Source of the DNA: Neckera pumila
Taxonomy: Eukaryota; Streptophyta; Bryopsida; Hypnales; Neckeraceae
Assembly: GCA_963969595.1 (NCBI GenBank)
Contig: OZ018411.1
Span: 26,348,545 to 26,412,544, forward strand
Direction: 5' to 3'
Length of the DNA stretch: 64,000 nt
Under the pieces are notes generated by a model. The model searched no databases. It was not told the origin of the DNA and saw only the letters and a program-made list of their open reading frames with translations. A program made the translations under genes and the position numbers. Shown here in pieces: positions 1 through 11,347 of the stretch (its first letter is position 1; every line of letters begins with the position of its first letter).

Positions 1-206
1 GTGCCCAGTAATCGAATCGAGATTCTTGGACTCAGAATTGCCAATAGCCAGATTTGGAAATTATAGAGAGAGCTGCGTTGTAGGTATACCACAAACTTTC
101 ACACCTTCTATTGAACATCATCCGCATCCCAAACACTCTCGAATCCACTAATCGACACAGAAAGTCGAGAATACACACAAAATTAGGGCTTGCGATTGGG
201 CAGTAC
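1..206 (-). other. Intron 1 of the RER5/6-like gene, cut by the window edge
   Basis: Downstream of the inferred donor at 206 the minus-strand frame reaches a stop after seven codons, and no further conserved exon is visible before base 1. I read it as the 5' part of the first intron. Confidence 0.5.
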
Positions 207-836
207 TCTATCATCTACATCCGGAACGCGTTCCGCTTCGCCGAGATACACAACTCGAGCTTGCAGCAGTTTCTGCCACACGCGGCTCTGGTCCCCGCCG
301 ACGGCTTCGGGCTCGCCCAGCACGGTGGCATCATACACGCGCGACAGTTTCCAATTCTCGCCAGGTTCCGCATTCTCCTTCCTTTTCTGTCCACCTTGGC
401 TTTTCGAATTCGCTTTCTCCCGGTTCACTTCCGCCACTCCTGGTTTCTCAAATCTACTCAACGCCACTGCTGTGACGAGAGCTCCCAACACCGCTCGCCG
501 ACCCAAATGCACACAACCATTCTCTTCGGCGCCGCTGTCTTCGTCCGAATCTCCCGAACCACGGGAAACATTTCGGGACGCATTTCGGGGTAAATTTCGG
601 AATACATTTCTTTTAGAGATTTTCGGATTACTTGCAATTGATGAGTCTACCCTTTGCCCTACCGAGTACCGAACTCTCTTCAGCTGGAGAGTGTAATTCA
701 CAACCTGTGCGGATGATTCTAGTGTACATGCATTACCGACAATTCTAGCAGTGAGCTTCTGATTTGCACTACCACTGACACTCGAATGAGTACCACTACC
801 AACGAGACTCCAAGTGCCGACTCTCGCAGCAGCCAT
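207..836 (-). CDS. RETICULATA-RELATED 5/6-like chloroplast protein, exon 1 (partial)
   Basis: Minus-strand first exon of 210 codons, starting at the ATG at 836. Residues 1-100 are rich in Ser, Arg and Asn with few acids, as in a chloroplast transit peptide. Residues 113-127 form a short hydrophobic stretch after two Arg ([15 protein letters not shown]). The conserved part is residues 165-210, with [11 protein letters not shown], the segment [17 protein letters not shown] and a VPxxDDR end. I recognise this as the start of the ChaN-like/DUF399 domain of plant RER5/RER6 proteins, which continue with a DUF3411 membrane domain. The exon probably ends at 207 with donor GTACTG, just before the expected LELEIV continuation; the later exons lie off the left edge. 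Family members affect leaf mesophyll and plastid development. The family call rests on remembered motifs; the donor is inferred. Confidence 0.68.
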
Positions 837-1700
837 AGCTACAAACTTGTAGCTAACAACGCTTCACTCACACAATCCTCAGCTTAAACAATCCTACAGT
901 CACGCAATACAGCTACCACTACTGAAGCTGCATCCACTGTGTCACTGCATCCACTCAGAAGATCCTGTCTAGATTCATTCTCTACACTGATCTTCACAAT
1001 GATCCTACCACTGATCTGAACAGGCAAGCTCTCACTTCCTGCCTCCATTCGTTCGGCAATGATCAGCAAGTAAGTTTACGCGACAACCAAAAGGCCTTCC
1101 CGTTTCTATCCTTCCCAACCATGGGTGGACAGAGGAACTGTCGATGGCATCCCTGAACTCTTCTGCCATGTGCCGAGAACGCACGGACTGCCGAAGCGCC
1201 CGTGTGCGCTTGCTAGCTGGTCCTATATCGTCACTACTCTCATCACCAGTTGGGCACCAGTCAATAATCAGTGATTAAGTTCGAAGTCGTCGTTACACTC
1301 GTACCAGAAGTTTTAGTTTCTGGTAAGAGCTTTGGGAGGCTTCTTTGCCAGATCACGTTTGCTTTCCGTGGGAAGATGAGAATGATTTTGCGAACGGTGT
1401 TTTGTGGCAGCGTCCGGGAGGTGGGATGCGGAGAGCCACACGCTCCCCACCAGGATGTGGGAAGCGTAATAAGCATGCAGAGTTAACGTGCCGGCTTGCT
1501 GCTCCACTGTGACGCTGTGGCTTGGAAACGTGGGAGGGTTGGACGGCATCTTCGTTCCTGGAATCCTTATCCGGAGCTTGAGCTTTTGTCTGGCACCTCA
1601 TTTTGTCAAAGGACAGAGGCGGTAGAGCTTCTTTCTGTCAGGATCAGGCAGAATATACTCAGAATGGACATTTTGAACAATTATGTCGTTGCTGAGTACA
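837..1700. other. 5' flank of the RER5/6-like gene
   Basis: Mixed-composition sequence upstream of the minus-strand start at 836. It should hold the 5' UTR and promoter, but I cannot place a TATA box or start site with confidence. Short ORFs on both strands around 1261-1600 overlap each other and show no family motif. Confidence 0.4.
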
Positions 1701-1704
1701 TTGT

Positions 1705-1870
1705 GTATTTTTTTATTAATTTTTTGAATAAATGGAGAAACCATTGCATTAAAAGAAACCAAATAACAAAAATACGGCTAAGTCTTGAGGCTGACACTGA
1801 AGAGATAAGACATAAAACAGAAACCAGAGTGCCAACTAAACTACTGCAACACGCTCAAGCCACACTCTAA
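1705..1870 (-). mobile_element. Possible LINE 3' tail fragment
   Basis: Read on the minus strand, this ends with TTAATGCAATGGTTTCTCC followed by an A-rich tail (the T-run near 1709-1725 on the plus strand). The same tail pattern, TTAATGCAGTGGGTTCGCCC then an A-rich run, is seen at 63592-63660. The shared end with an A-rich tail suggests two 3' ends of one non-LTR retrotransposon family. Confidence 0.3.
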
Positions 1871-2939
1871 ACGTTCTGCACCTTTGATCTTTTGGTCAAT
1901 GAGGATATCAATGGTGCACAACGTTTAGAGTGTTGCTTCAGCGTGTAGGAGTGGGGCTACTCTATATGTAGACATGAGGTCCCTTCTTATTCCAGATGAT
2001 CTTAGACATTGTGTATTTGAGAACTCAATAAGTCAAGTAGCATGTTAACAAGTATAGAATCAATTGTCTCCTATTGAATGCGCACCTTTAATTGTCACCA
2101 ATTGCAAATGATATAATAACTATTATTAAACGTAAATGATTTTTAATTGGATCTTAGTGACAAATGAAGGAAGATTCTAATGTACTTTAACATGCTTTAC
2201 TTGAACATTCTACAACTAAGATAAAGAACTTTAAAGTATTCCTTTTAAGTTAATCAAAAATCAACATTAGATTTTCATAGATTCTCATGTTCTGATTGTA
2301 GAATTTTGTATATTTGATGTTTAGGATTTTTGTGATGCACTTTGGTCAAATGTAGGTGTCACATTTTGAGTAGCATTGGTTGTAGGTGTACATACCTTAC
2401 ACCATTTTGCCATGTAAAAACAACATGAATACTTTTGTCAATGCAAAATATGTGGATTAAATTATAATATATATACAATCAAGTTAGAGACAGAGACTGT
2501 TTTTCCTTATACATAAAATAAAATTATTAAATCTCAAATATCTCTATATCTCTAATTGAAAAAATATACTCTAACCGTCCTAAAATAGGTATTTGCATTG
2601 GATAGTCATATTTTTTTTGTAGTTTTGAATAGGTTATATGGAGGAGACTTTCTTGTGCCTAATTTATATTCAGATTGTAATAAACTCATACAATTGTGTT
2701 TATTGATTATAATATGAAACTTGGATCCTTCCGAATTATTCATTTCACAATATGATCAATTAAATTGATATTTAAAAAAAATGAGGTTCTAATGCTTACT
2801 GTATACTTATTTCGGGACAGAGGGAGTAATTGGATGATTGCAAGAAAAATTTGTCCTATTTTGTGTTACATCCTTTTGTCCTTTTTGTATTTTGGCTATA
2901 AATTTTGCATTTTGGCTCCAATGACTCAAGATTTATAGG
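1871..2939. other. AT-rich intergenic sequence, no gene seen
   Basis: No ORF, RNA gene or repeat end that I can support. A short match between 1870-1880 and 1918-1932 (AACGTTTAGAGTG-like, inverted) makes a weak hairpin. Confidence 0.4.
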
Positions 2940-3475
2940 TAAGGTACTCATGACTATTATAAACCTTGCCTATTTTTTTTGCTATTTTCAAAAATGTTTT
3001 ATTATCTAAAAATAGCCTCTAATTTTATGTCACAAATGCCAATTTGGGATTTGCTTAGTACTATAGAGTATTCGCAAAATGAATTTGGAGCTAAAATTTA
3101 GAGAAAATGGTCTCCTAATAGACTTAAAGCTACCATCCAAAGGAATTTTAAAAATTCTTAATTTTGTGTGGTGTAGAAGTTCATAAAATGAGCTTCATTC
3201 AACTTGCATTTTAAAACATATAAAACATATTTTGGATGGTTCCTTTGGTGAATGACCATCTCCATAGAGTTGTTACAAATGTTTCCTGTTTTTATTTTAT
3301 TTATTTAAATTTTTTCCCCTATTTTTAACTAATTAAAACATCACAGTATTTGTTTTCTTGAGTTTTGGCACTTTTCTAGTTCCCTTATTTAGAAAATTTT
3401 CCTAGGCTTTTCCTTTGGTGATTATCTTCACCTTAAAGCTATATACATTAGCCATATTTTTTAAACTTTAAAAAA
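2940..3475. repeat. Dispersed AT-rich repeat, copy 1
   Basis: Starts near GGTAAGGTACTCATGACTAT and matches 55140-55670 in the same orientation along most of its length. Shared blocks include a region near AGACTTAAAGCTA and one near AATGACCATCTCCA. Noncoding. I cannot see its full element ends. Confidence 0.6.
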
Positions 3476-3594
3476 AAAATCCAAATTTTAAAGTACTCCA
3501 AAAAAATAATGGATTTCGTTATAAATCGCAATAAATAGTTCAGGTGTTTCCTATAGTCACCCAATCAAACAAATTCTTGGACAGGACTGACTTT

Positions 3595-3916
3595 CATTAT
3601 AGGAAATTTCAGGCCTCCAGAGGGTTGCTCCACAGCCTTCTGAGGTACCCTGAAATTTGCTTTTAGTTTGCTCCCAAAAATTGTTTTTTCCCTATTTCTG
3701 CCTTGCTGAAACTACAACGGCAGAGGCACAAAAATCCAGAATTCTGAATTAAAAAAAAAAAAAAAAAAAAATTCTGCGAAATTTGACTGCTCCGGCAAGC
3801 AGTCAAAGACTTTGACTGCTCACCAAGAGCAATTTCAAAGTTGACATGCCATGCAAAGAATAGCATGGCATGTCAACTTTGGATGGCCCTTTAAGGGGCT
3901 GGATTTTTCTGTAATG
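3595..3916 (-). mobile_element. CATTAG-ended MITE, hairpin type A (copy 1)
   Basis: Element of 322 bp between CATTATAGGAAATTTCAGGC and TTTTTCTGTAATG. Shared with three other full copies here are a purine/pyrimidine-balanced core with GGAATTCTGGATTCCTGCGC and GCAGTTTCAGCAGGGC (complement in this copy). A 22-base A run lies at about 3750-3771. At 3837-3880 is a perfect hairpin with 18-bp arms (AAAGTTGACATGCCATGC) and an 8-base loop. I could not define a target duplication. Confidence 0.6.
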
Positions 3917-4926
3917 GCTAACACCACTTCTAATATTGAATGCAAATGGACCCTGATAATGTTTTCTAATAATGAACCTTAGGCAACTTATATGATGATT
4001 TAGATGTATGTCATTTCTATAAGTTCACTCACTGGGTTGATAAATGTCCCTAGTCCTAACAATCTCAACATGCATTTGTTTTTAGGATAACTACATCATG
4101 GATTGTGACCATCAAGTCAATTTGAATTGTATCTAATTGCAGAAAATTTATTTATCTTCTATCTACACCAACAAAATAATCTGAACAAGCATTTGAGCAT
4201 ACTTCTTATAATTGTGTAAATTTTTATTGGATTTTGTTGGAAGTCAAAAAATATTGTGCCATAAGTAAAATTTGTGCCAGCACTTATGGCACAAATATCC
4301 CTATTTTTAGATTTAATGGGAAAAATTTTTGCCCTCAAAATTCGATTTTTTTTTTTGAAATTTTTTTCTCATAAATTGTAAGTTTATGTATATGGAAAGC
4401 TTTGATTCATTCCATTTGATTTGTTATGCAAAAGTAATATACAATTTTATTTTTCGGGCAATTTGAGCATCTTAGAAAAAATAACTTGTAGGCTTCATTT
4501 TTTAACTCGATTTCACAATTTTTCAAAAAAAAAAGTTTCACAAGGTGAAGATCTCTTGTTAGAAGAATCTCACCATCTTTGAGCTATTCCATCTTAGAGC
4601 AAATAATGATTAAGTTTTTTCTTCAATCTTGAACCTACTTCTATTTAATAATTTTTCAATGAATATTATATATATTCCTAAATTTTCAAGTGAATTCTTC
4701 AACTTAAAAAATTAGGAATTCAAAATCACGAGTGCAAAATTTTTAAAATAAGATGATTTTAAGCCAAAAAACCTAATTGAGTGAGGTGCAAGAAAACTTT
4801 TATTCTTTACTTTAAATGCAAATATCTTTCAATGTATACATTTAAAGTTTCTAAAATTTCTCTTACAATAGAAATGGCAGTTTTGAGTGATTTTTGATGG
4901 AAACAAGGCCTCGGGACTAGTGTTTC

Positions 4927-4952
4927 TTTTTTTTTTTGGGGGGGGGGGGGGG
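4927..4952. repeat. T11-G15 homopolymer run
   Basis: Eleven T followed by fifteen G. This may be real or an assembly artefact at a hard-to-read spot. It lies at the inner edge of the left foldback arm. Confidence 0.8.
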
Positions 4953-5239
4953 TTTAGTACCAGATTGCATTTGAAAAAATAATTTTGCTAAAAAATGAAA
5001 AAAAAAATTTGATGACAAAATGCCAAAAAACTTCAAATTAAGAAAAAAAATCTTGGACGAAATTGCCAGATTGTAGATGAAAATAGAGTTATGGATATGT
5101 GATACTGTACTATTGTGATATATCCAATATAGGGATGAATGTTGAAATTTAGAGAACCACTATAAAATTTTATATCACCACTTTGGCACTTCATAAAAAA
5201 TGAAAAAAAAAAAAGAAAAAAGAAAAAAGAAAAAAAATG

Positions 5240-5965
5240 CTTGGGACTTTAGGAGTTATATAAATACACTGAATTTTCAGAGTTCCAAAAGGCAGATGTT
5301 CCCAAGACCGACTTTAGGCTCCTCTCGTGATAAGAAGTTGTACTGCACATACTGACTCGGCAAGGACATCCTCAGCAAGAAGGTGTACTGTGCAAAAAGA
5401 TGCGCAACGATAGACGCAGCGTCATTTTTTCAAACAGGTGGCAAGGAGGCTTTAGGTGTTGTTGCCTTATTGGTTATGTTTGGAGAATATGGATAAGTGT
5501 AATTTAGTGGGCTATTCCTCAAGGAACAGATGGAACGCTCCTGTGCTTTGTGCTTCTAGACTAGTCTCAGTCTAGACTCTAGAGATGAAGGAAGGCGAGT
5601 AACTTAATTTGCATGTGGTGGGAATGTCGAACTTTTGCGGGAGCTTTTGCGGCAGCTTGGGCTTGCTACTGTAGCTTTCAGTTCGATTCATCATCGAGCA
5701 ATCATCTGACCAGTCCTGTGAGAGTCCTTGTACTAACTTTTGAAAGCCTCACTGCAGTCATGCCGTATGCGGCCAGCGAAACCGTGAGAATCTTGAACTT
5801 ATGTTGGAGCTCACCGAAACCGGGAAAATCCGGAGTGATGGCGGGCGGGCTAGCTCTCTCGGCGACCGTTACAGACATTATTCACTACATTGCGGTAACA
5901 TTCTCCACACACACATCAACAAAAGTAACGTTCACCAGCGAGTGTTGTCTGGAGGACTTTAGGTG
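5240..5965. other. Unique block of higher GC, possible gene fragment
   Basis: This block is less AT-rich than its surroundings and lies in the middle of the foldback structure. It has a 117-codon plus-strand ORF at 5613-5966 and a broken reading with several Cys near 5330-5410. I recognise no domain. It could be the remains of a gene or a captured fragment. Confidence 0.3.
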
Positions 5966-6065
5966 AAGCATCCCCACCGCCTGGCAAATGCGGGGTGGGA
6001 TCTGGCTTGCAAAAAGTTTGCAAGCCAAGCCAACTCAAACCCGGGACCGCCCCCACAGCCTATTA

Positions 6066-6431
6066 GAGCATCCCCACCCGACTTGTAAAACGGATGACTT
6101 GTAAACACCGGCTTGCAAAATTGCCCCACCCGTCTTGCAATATGGATGAACTTGTTAAGAGGCCGGGCCAGAAGCCTCTGGTGCCTTGCAAAACTGAGCT
6201 TTTTTGCAAGCTAAAGGGCGGCTTGCAAACCGGCTTGTAAACCGCATGCGACAAGCTCCTTTTGCACTTTCTCAACAAACATGGACTTGATGAGTGAATG
6301 TGAACGTAGCTCATTAGATCACGATGGCCTCTTAACAAGCCGTGGGTGGGGCGGCCCTTCTTCCCTAGCTTGCAAAACGGATTGACAGGCTGCAACCTTG
6401 CTTGCATTTTACCAGCCTGGTGGGAATGCTC
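6066..6431. mobile_element. Tourist-like MITE (PIF/Harbinger type)
   Basis: Element of 366 bp with inverted ends GAGCATCCCCACC and GGTGGGAATGCTC, flanked by TTA on both sides (6063-6065 and 6432-6434). A TTA target duplication with GC-rich TIRs is the hallmark of PIF/Harbinger-derived Tourist MITEs. The interior is built from repeated TTGCAAG/CTTGCAA words. A related end (GCATCCCCACCGCC) lies just upstream at 5970. Confidence 0.7.
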
Positions 6432-6539
6432 TTATTTTTGAAAAACTACTATAAAATAAGTAACTGTAGCCAACTTTGTAGCCAACTTTGGCGCCAAAAG
6501 CAGAAGTTGACCGAGTCTCCATTCACTGAGGGAGTCTGT

Positions 6540-6670
6540 ACTTGTTGGGAGTGCTTGTTGCATGCGGTTTGTAAGGGATATTTTGGCTTGCAAAAGAGTC
6601 CAATTTTGCAAACCACTAATGACATTTGGCCCGACCTCTTAATAAGTTCATCTATTAGGGTTTTAATAGC
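6540..6670. repeat. Inverted, diverged partial copy of the Tourist-like MITE
   Basis: Reads TTGCATGCGGTTTGTAAG, then TTGGCTTGCAAAA, then CCCGACCTCTTAATAAG. These match in inverted orientation the parts of the MITE at 6130-6250. No intact end is visible. Confidence 0.5.
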
Positions 6671-7514
6671 AAAAGATGTCCAAATTGCCTAATTTTTTTA
6701 AAATAACATAACATATGATCTGGGCACTTGATTGGAAAAAGAATTATAATTTCTTTTAAGGGAGAACATATTCACATCTTGTGTCAAAATTTTGAGAATA
6801 TCCAATAAAATTCACTTTGTAGGAACTTACTCGAGTTTTCAAGTGTCCATTGAATGGACACTTGGTTCTTTAGGGGTTAAAAAAAAGTTCTGAACATCGT
6901 AATCCTATTTCATGGACTTCCAATTGCAATAAGGTAATTACAACTAAAATCATCCAAATAGGATTAGGAGTATGGTTCTTATGATTGAACCAACAAAAAA
7001 TATATTTCACCTTATTGATACCCAAAATAAGATTGTAGATATTTTCATAATGCAATTTTTTGACACTTTAAGAATAAACTATGAATTTCCAAAATGTTGA
7101 AAATAGGTATACTTGAAATCAACCTTAGGCTCTTCTAAAAGTAGAGTTTGTACATTTTAGTTAAGACTCTATATGGGTGTCAAGGCTAGATACTAGAATA
7201 GGATTTCAAAGTCCCATTTGACATGTGGCAGTTCATGAGGAAAAGTCAAGGTTCAAGCTTTTGCACCCCAAAAAACTCAATCTTCAAGTTGCATAAGATG
7301 AAAATAGAGGAAGGGACCGGAGGAAGAGGAAGAGGAAGAGAAAAGATGTCAAATCTGGCCTAAGAAGATGCTTTAAACTTTAGCCCTTCTGTAAAAGATC
7401 ATATTTAAAAATATAAGTCCACTCCAAAAGTAACCAAAATTTATAAAACTAGATTGAACATTGTGTCTTGAAGCCCACTAATAATGTTCCAAATGGAATA
7501 GTTGTGTCTTCACT
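6671..7514. other. AT-rich sequence inside the foldback, no gene seen
   Basis: No supported gene. A short GAAGAG microsatellite sits near 7320-7345. Confidence 0.4.
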
Positions 7515-7765
7515 ATCACTAGTAAGCACTATGCTATTGCCCCAATATAAAAGAATAAAAATAAAAAATAATTTTTTAATTCATAAATTTTTTTAAATTC
7601 AATATCTTTTTTGCCATGAGTTGGAATGCTAAAAAACAAAGCGCGTGCACTTCTTGTAGAGAGCTTTCTAACAGCATCATGAATGCCTTTTGGGGGACAA
7701 ACGGTTTTATATATTTTATTGTAATAAATAAACAAACAAACAAGAACTAAATTTACCCCTAAAGA
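7515..7765. repeat. Diverged copy of the GGTACC-type dispersed repeat
   Basis: The order of words is the same as at 9975-10260 and 59340-59745: GCTATTGCC, then AATTTTTTAATTCATAA, then AAATTCAATA, then CCATGAG, then GCTTTCTAACAG, then an ACAAACAAAC tail. Strongly diverged. Nature unknown. Confidence 0.45.
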
Positions 7766-8879
7766 ACCAAGGCCTTTATTCTGCCAAAAAACACTCAAAC
7801 CTGCCATTTCTATAGCAAAGAGTAAGAAAATTTGAAAATTGTTTAATTTTTGCACTTTCAATTGTAGAAAAATCCCTAACTAGTATAAAAATGTGTGAAA
7901 AAAATTTCAGAATTTTTGACCGTACAAATTGCAAGATATTTGCGTTTAAAGTGAAAAAAATAATTTTTCACCACATTGCGGGAATAGATTATTTGACTTT
8001 GAACCTTCTTAACTTAATGTTTTGCACTACGAAGTTTTGAACTTCAACCCAAGATAGACGCCACGGTCAATAAGTGTCCAATGAATGACAAGGAATTTTC
8101 CATTATAGGATAAATCTACAACTATTCATCTTTGGAATTTTATGTGGAAAGTGGAGAACATCTACAGTAGCTTGACTTCTAATGAGTTATTTTGAATTTT
8201 TTTATTCCAATGACCCTCACGGTTGCAAAATGCATGATTTCCAGGGTCACCCTCCGTGTCGTTCCAGAGTTAAATCTTTACGGTGGAAAATTGAGTCAAG
8301 AGTAGGAAAAAAAAATATTCAAAAGAAATTAACTTTCATACTTCAAAAAACTGTTTAAGTAGAAGTATAAACAAGATAGAAGGAAAATCTAAATGATGGA
8401 TTTTTCTAAAATAGTATTTAAATGCATTAATTCCAATGGTGAAATTATTCTAGCAAGAAAACTAAACCATGCAAAATTCTTCTTTTTGAAAAAATGCTAA
8501 ATCCTACAAGTTATTTTTTCAAGAAGATGCTCTAGTTGCCCGAAAAACAAGATTTTCCATAACTTTCTCAAAACAAATCCAAATGGAATGAATCAAAGCT
8601 TTCCAGATAGACAAAAATATAGTCTATATAAAAAGAAAAAAAAATTTAAAATTAGAATTTTTGAATTCTTTTTTGCTGCCCCTTCTCCCCTCCTCTTCCA
8701 AGTTTTGAGTTGTTTAGAGCATAACTTTTGTTCCCGGGCACCGATTGAAAAATTGTATTCCCATGAAGCTAATTAATTTTTCTATCTTCCAAAATAATTT
8801 CAAAAAGCAAGACAAAATTTCAGCCTATAGGTGTTTGCTCAAAATTCTCATTTGTCCTCCGAAAGGACAATGGTTCTTT

Positions 8880-9243
8880 CATTAGAGAAAAATTTAGCCC
8901 TTGTCTAGAAGTTGACATGCCATGCTATTCTTTGCATGGCATGTCAACTTCAAAATTGCTCTTGGTGAGCAGTCAGAGTCTCTAACTGCTGGAGCAGTCA
9001 AGTCCCGCATAATTTTTTTTAATTTTTTTTAAAATTTTAAAATTTTTTATAAGATTACAAAAAAAAATTAAAAAAAGTTAATAGTTTTTATTCGGAATTC
9101 TGGATTCCTGCGCCACTATTGCTGCAGTTTCAGCAGGGCGGAAATAGGGGAAAAATGGTATTTTGAGCAAAATAAAAGCAAATTTCAAGGTACCTTAGAG
9201 AGCTGTAGAACAGCCCTGTGAAAGCCTAAAATTTCCTCTAATG
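8880..9243 (+). mobile_element. CATTAG-ended MITE, hairpin type A (copy 2)
   Basis: Ends CATTAGAGAAAAATTTAG and AAATTTCCTCTAATG. It carries the same 17-bp-arm hairpin as the copy at 3595 (8909-8950, arms AAGTTGACATGCCATGC, 8-base loop) and the GGAATTCTGGATTCCTGCGC core. It forms the outer edge of the right foldback arm. Confidence 0.62.
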
Positions 9244-9249
9244 AAGGGT

Positions 9250-9974
9250 TAAAGTATAGATGTATAAATTCCATCATTTATGTCTCGAGTACGCAATTTC
9301 TATATTATATGGCATTGTTTATAATCATTGATATGTATTTTAGTCCAATTTCAAGGGTTATAATTTGTTATAATGTAGAAAATTCTTGTAGCCCTTTTAA
9401 CAAGGAATTCAATAATATAATTATATGCATGAAATGATTGTTTTTTGAAAACAATAACATGAAAAATCTAATTATATAAGTTTTTTAATACATATATCAT
9501 GGCAAGCTATCTAACTTTTAGGGTTCAAATAAAAATTATTTTCTAAAATAAGACATTGCAAATGCATTTTAATTTGAATTGGAAGAAATTTTTTGTTTGA
9601 ATTTTTAAAAATTATATAAAGGTGTTTCAATTCTTCATATATATTGTGTGTTTTTATTTTAATAAATATGCAATCCAACATTTTGGTACAATTCATTTTA
9701 TTTAATTTAGTCTTCACCTAACTTTTTGGACTTTTTAATTTGACATGATTTCTACAAAAGCTGTTTTCTAAACCGTTTTAATGCCCAATGCCCCCTATAT
9801 ATAACACAAAAATTGCGTACCTAGGAACTATGTGTCATATTGGATAGTTGTTGACAACATGTCCAAATGAAAAATGGAACTTTTTAATTTTAAAGTTATT
9901 TGTTGATCCTCAAGTGTTGTTGCCACATGTTGTAATTAATAAAACATTGGAATAGTTTCATTGGCACTAGTGTG
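9250..9974. other. AT-rich intergenic sequence, no gene seen
   Basis: Nothing beyond short AT-rich words. The 68-codon minus ORF at 9511-9717 is Asn/Lys/Ile-rich and looks like chance in AT-rich DNA. Confidence 0.4.
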
Positions 9975-10260
9975 TCCTATGTCGTTGCCACAATATAAAA
10001 AAACAAAATATAAATGTAATTTTCTAATTTTCAATTCATAAAAACTTTGAAATTTAATAACTTTCACACCATAGGTTCAAACGCCACAAAACAAAGCCTA
10101 TGCACTGTGCACCCCTACTTACAAAGTGCTTTGTGATGGTACCAAGAACACAACCAAGAAACACACAATTCAAAAGATCTCAACATAACTGACAAACAAG
10201 ACAAAACAAAACAAACAAAATGAAACAAATCAAATAGCCAAACTTAAGGGATGGATGTTT
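9975..10260 (+). repeat. GGTACC-type dispersed repeat, copy 1
   Basis: Runs from GTTGCCACAATATAAA through AACTTTGAAATTTAATAAC, CCATAGGTTCAAACG and GATGGTACCAAG to a tail of ACAAAAC units and AATAGCCAAACTTAAGG. The same order recurs at 59340-59745, where the middle part is duplicated. Noncoding. The A-rich tail could indicate retroposition. Confidence 0.6.
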
Positions 10261-10300
10261 TTTTCTAGCTTTCCCCAAATCCTTACTGGTGTTGTAAAAG

Positions 10301-10599
10301 CATTAGAAAAAAAGTGAGCTCTCTGGAGGGCTGCTCCGGAGTGACAAACCAAGCTATTAAAAGCTTGGTCTGTCACTCCAAGCTGCTGCTCCCCCACAAC
10401 AGTCAACTTTCACGATTTTTTTTTTTTTTTTTCTAATAATTTTTTATTCAGAATTCTGGATTCTTGCGCCACTGCTGCTGCAGTTTCAGCAGGGCAGAAA
10501 TAGGGGGAAAACGAGTTTTTCAGCAAAAAATAAATAAATTTCAGGGTACCTTGGAGGACCGTGGAGCAACCCTCCAGAGGCCTGAAATTTCCTCTAATG
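10301..10599 (+). mobile_element. CATTAG-ended MITE, hairpin type B (copy 1)
   Basis: Element of 299 bp with ends CATTAGAAAAAAAGTGAG and AAATTTCCTCTAATG. It has the same core (CTGCAGTTTCAGCAGGGC) and terminal GGAGGGCTGCTCC words as the type A copies. At the place of the type A hairpin there is a different one, 10338-10379, with 18-bp arms of the form GGAGTGACAAACCAAGCT, one mismatch and a 6-base loop. Confidence 0.65.
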
Positions 10600-11347
10600 G
10601 AGTCCTCAATAGTCCTCTATAACTAGCCCACCCAAAACATCTCTATTCTCTAATTTTTCATTGCTTTGGAATTAGAATTTGAAATTTTTATTATTGGAAG
10701 TACTTTCAAAAGTACTTTGAATAGGTACAAGAAATCTCAAATTTAAATATTTGACAAAGAAAATAAACCACTTCAAAAGCTAGCTAAAAGACAAAAATTA
10801 TCAATGGTCTTGGCAAATCGCAGTTACCAATGCACATTTCACTCCAAAATGGATAGCTTGACCTTGATTTTGGACATCATCAAGTAATCTCAAAGATATG
10901 CCACTAGGAATCCTACTTCATTCTGTAGGTTTTTATTAGTGTCAATGAGAGTTACATTTAAGCTTATAATACAATATGAAATTCAAAATGGAAAAAATTC
11001 ATAAAGTTGGCACTTTTAAAAAACCTGTTTGCATTGAATAGGGATATTAAAGGGACCAGAAAATTAAAGGGAATTATTGTAGAAAATTGTAGATGTTTGA
11101 AACATGATGTACAACCCCTGTACACTTCAATAATTATTGATGTACAACAAAGGTAGATATTTATATGGCAGATCAGGGAACAGGCCTGAAACGGCCCTCC
11201 AAGACCCCCAAATATCATCTAATGTTTTGTCCATCCAACTAATAAACTAACAATGGATCATATTCATTTGAATCTTTGAAACGAACGTAGATTTGGTGGA
11301 CAGCTCCTTCCCATCCAGCCAATTAATATGAGAGTAGAGTTTTACGT
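10600..11347. other. Intergenic sequence with a degraded MITE end
   Basis: No gene seen. At 11165-11222 a run GGCCTGAAACGGCCCTCC...ATCTAATG resembles a degraded CATTAG-MITE end. Confidence 0.35.

Larger units (their letters stand above)
3595..9243. repeat. Large foldback structure with 1.3-1.5 kb inverted arms
   Basis: The left arm (about 3595-4925) is the inverted counterpart of the right arm (about 7775-9243). The outermost segment of each arm is a CATTAG-ended element with the same hairpin (3837-3880 and 8909-8950). Further inward, matching landmarks are the GCTTTGATTCATTCCATTTG block at 4400 and its complement at 8588, the TTTTCGGGCAA block at 4455 and its complement at 8535, and the AGAAATGGCAG block at 4870 and its complement near 7800. 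The arms have diverged by indels. The 2.8-kb middle holds a Tourist-like MITE and unrelated sequence. It could be one long-TIR element or two dispersed copies in opposite orientation. Confidence 0.55.

Noticed and set aside
1496..1870. 124-codon ORF as a gene
   Set aside because: Its second half is the complement of a LINE-like tail, and there is no motif. Likely chance.
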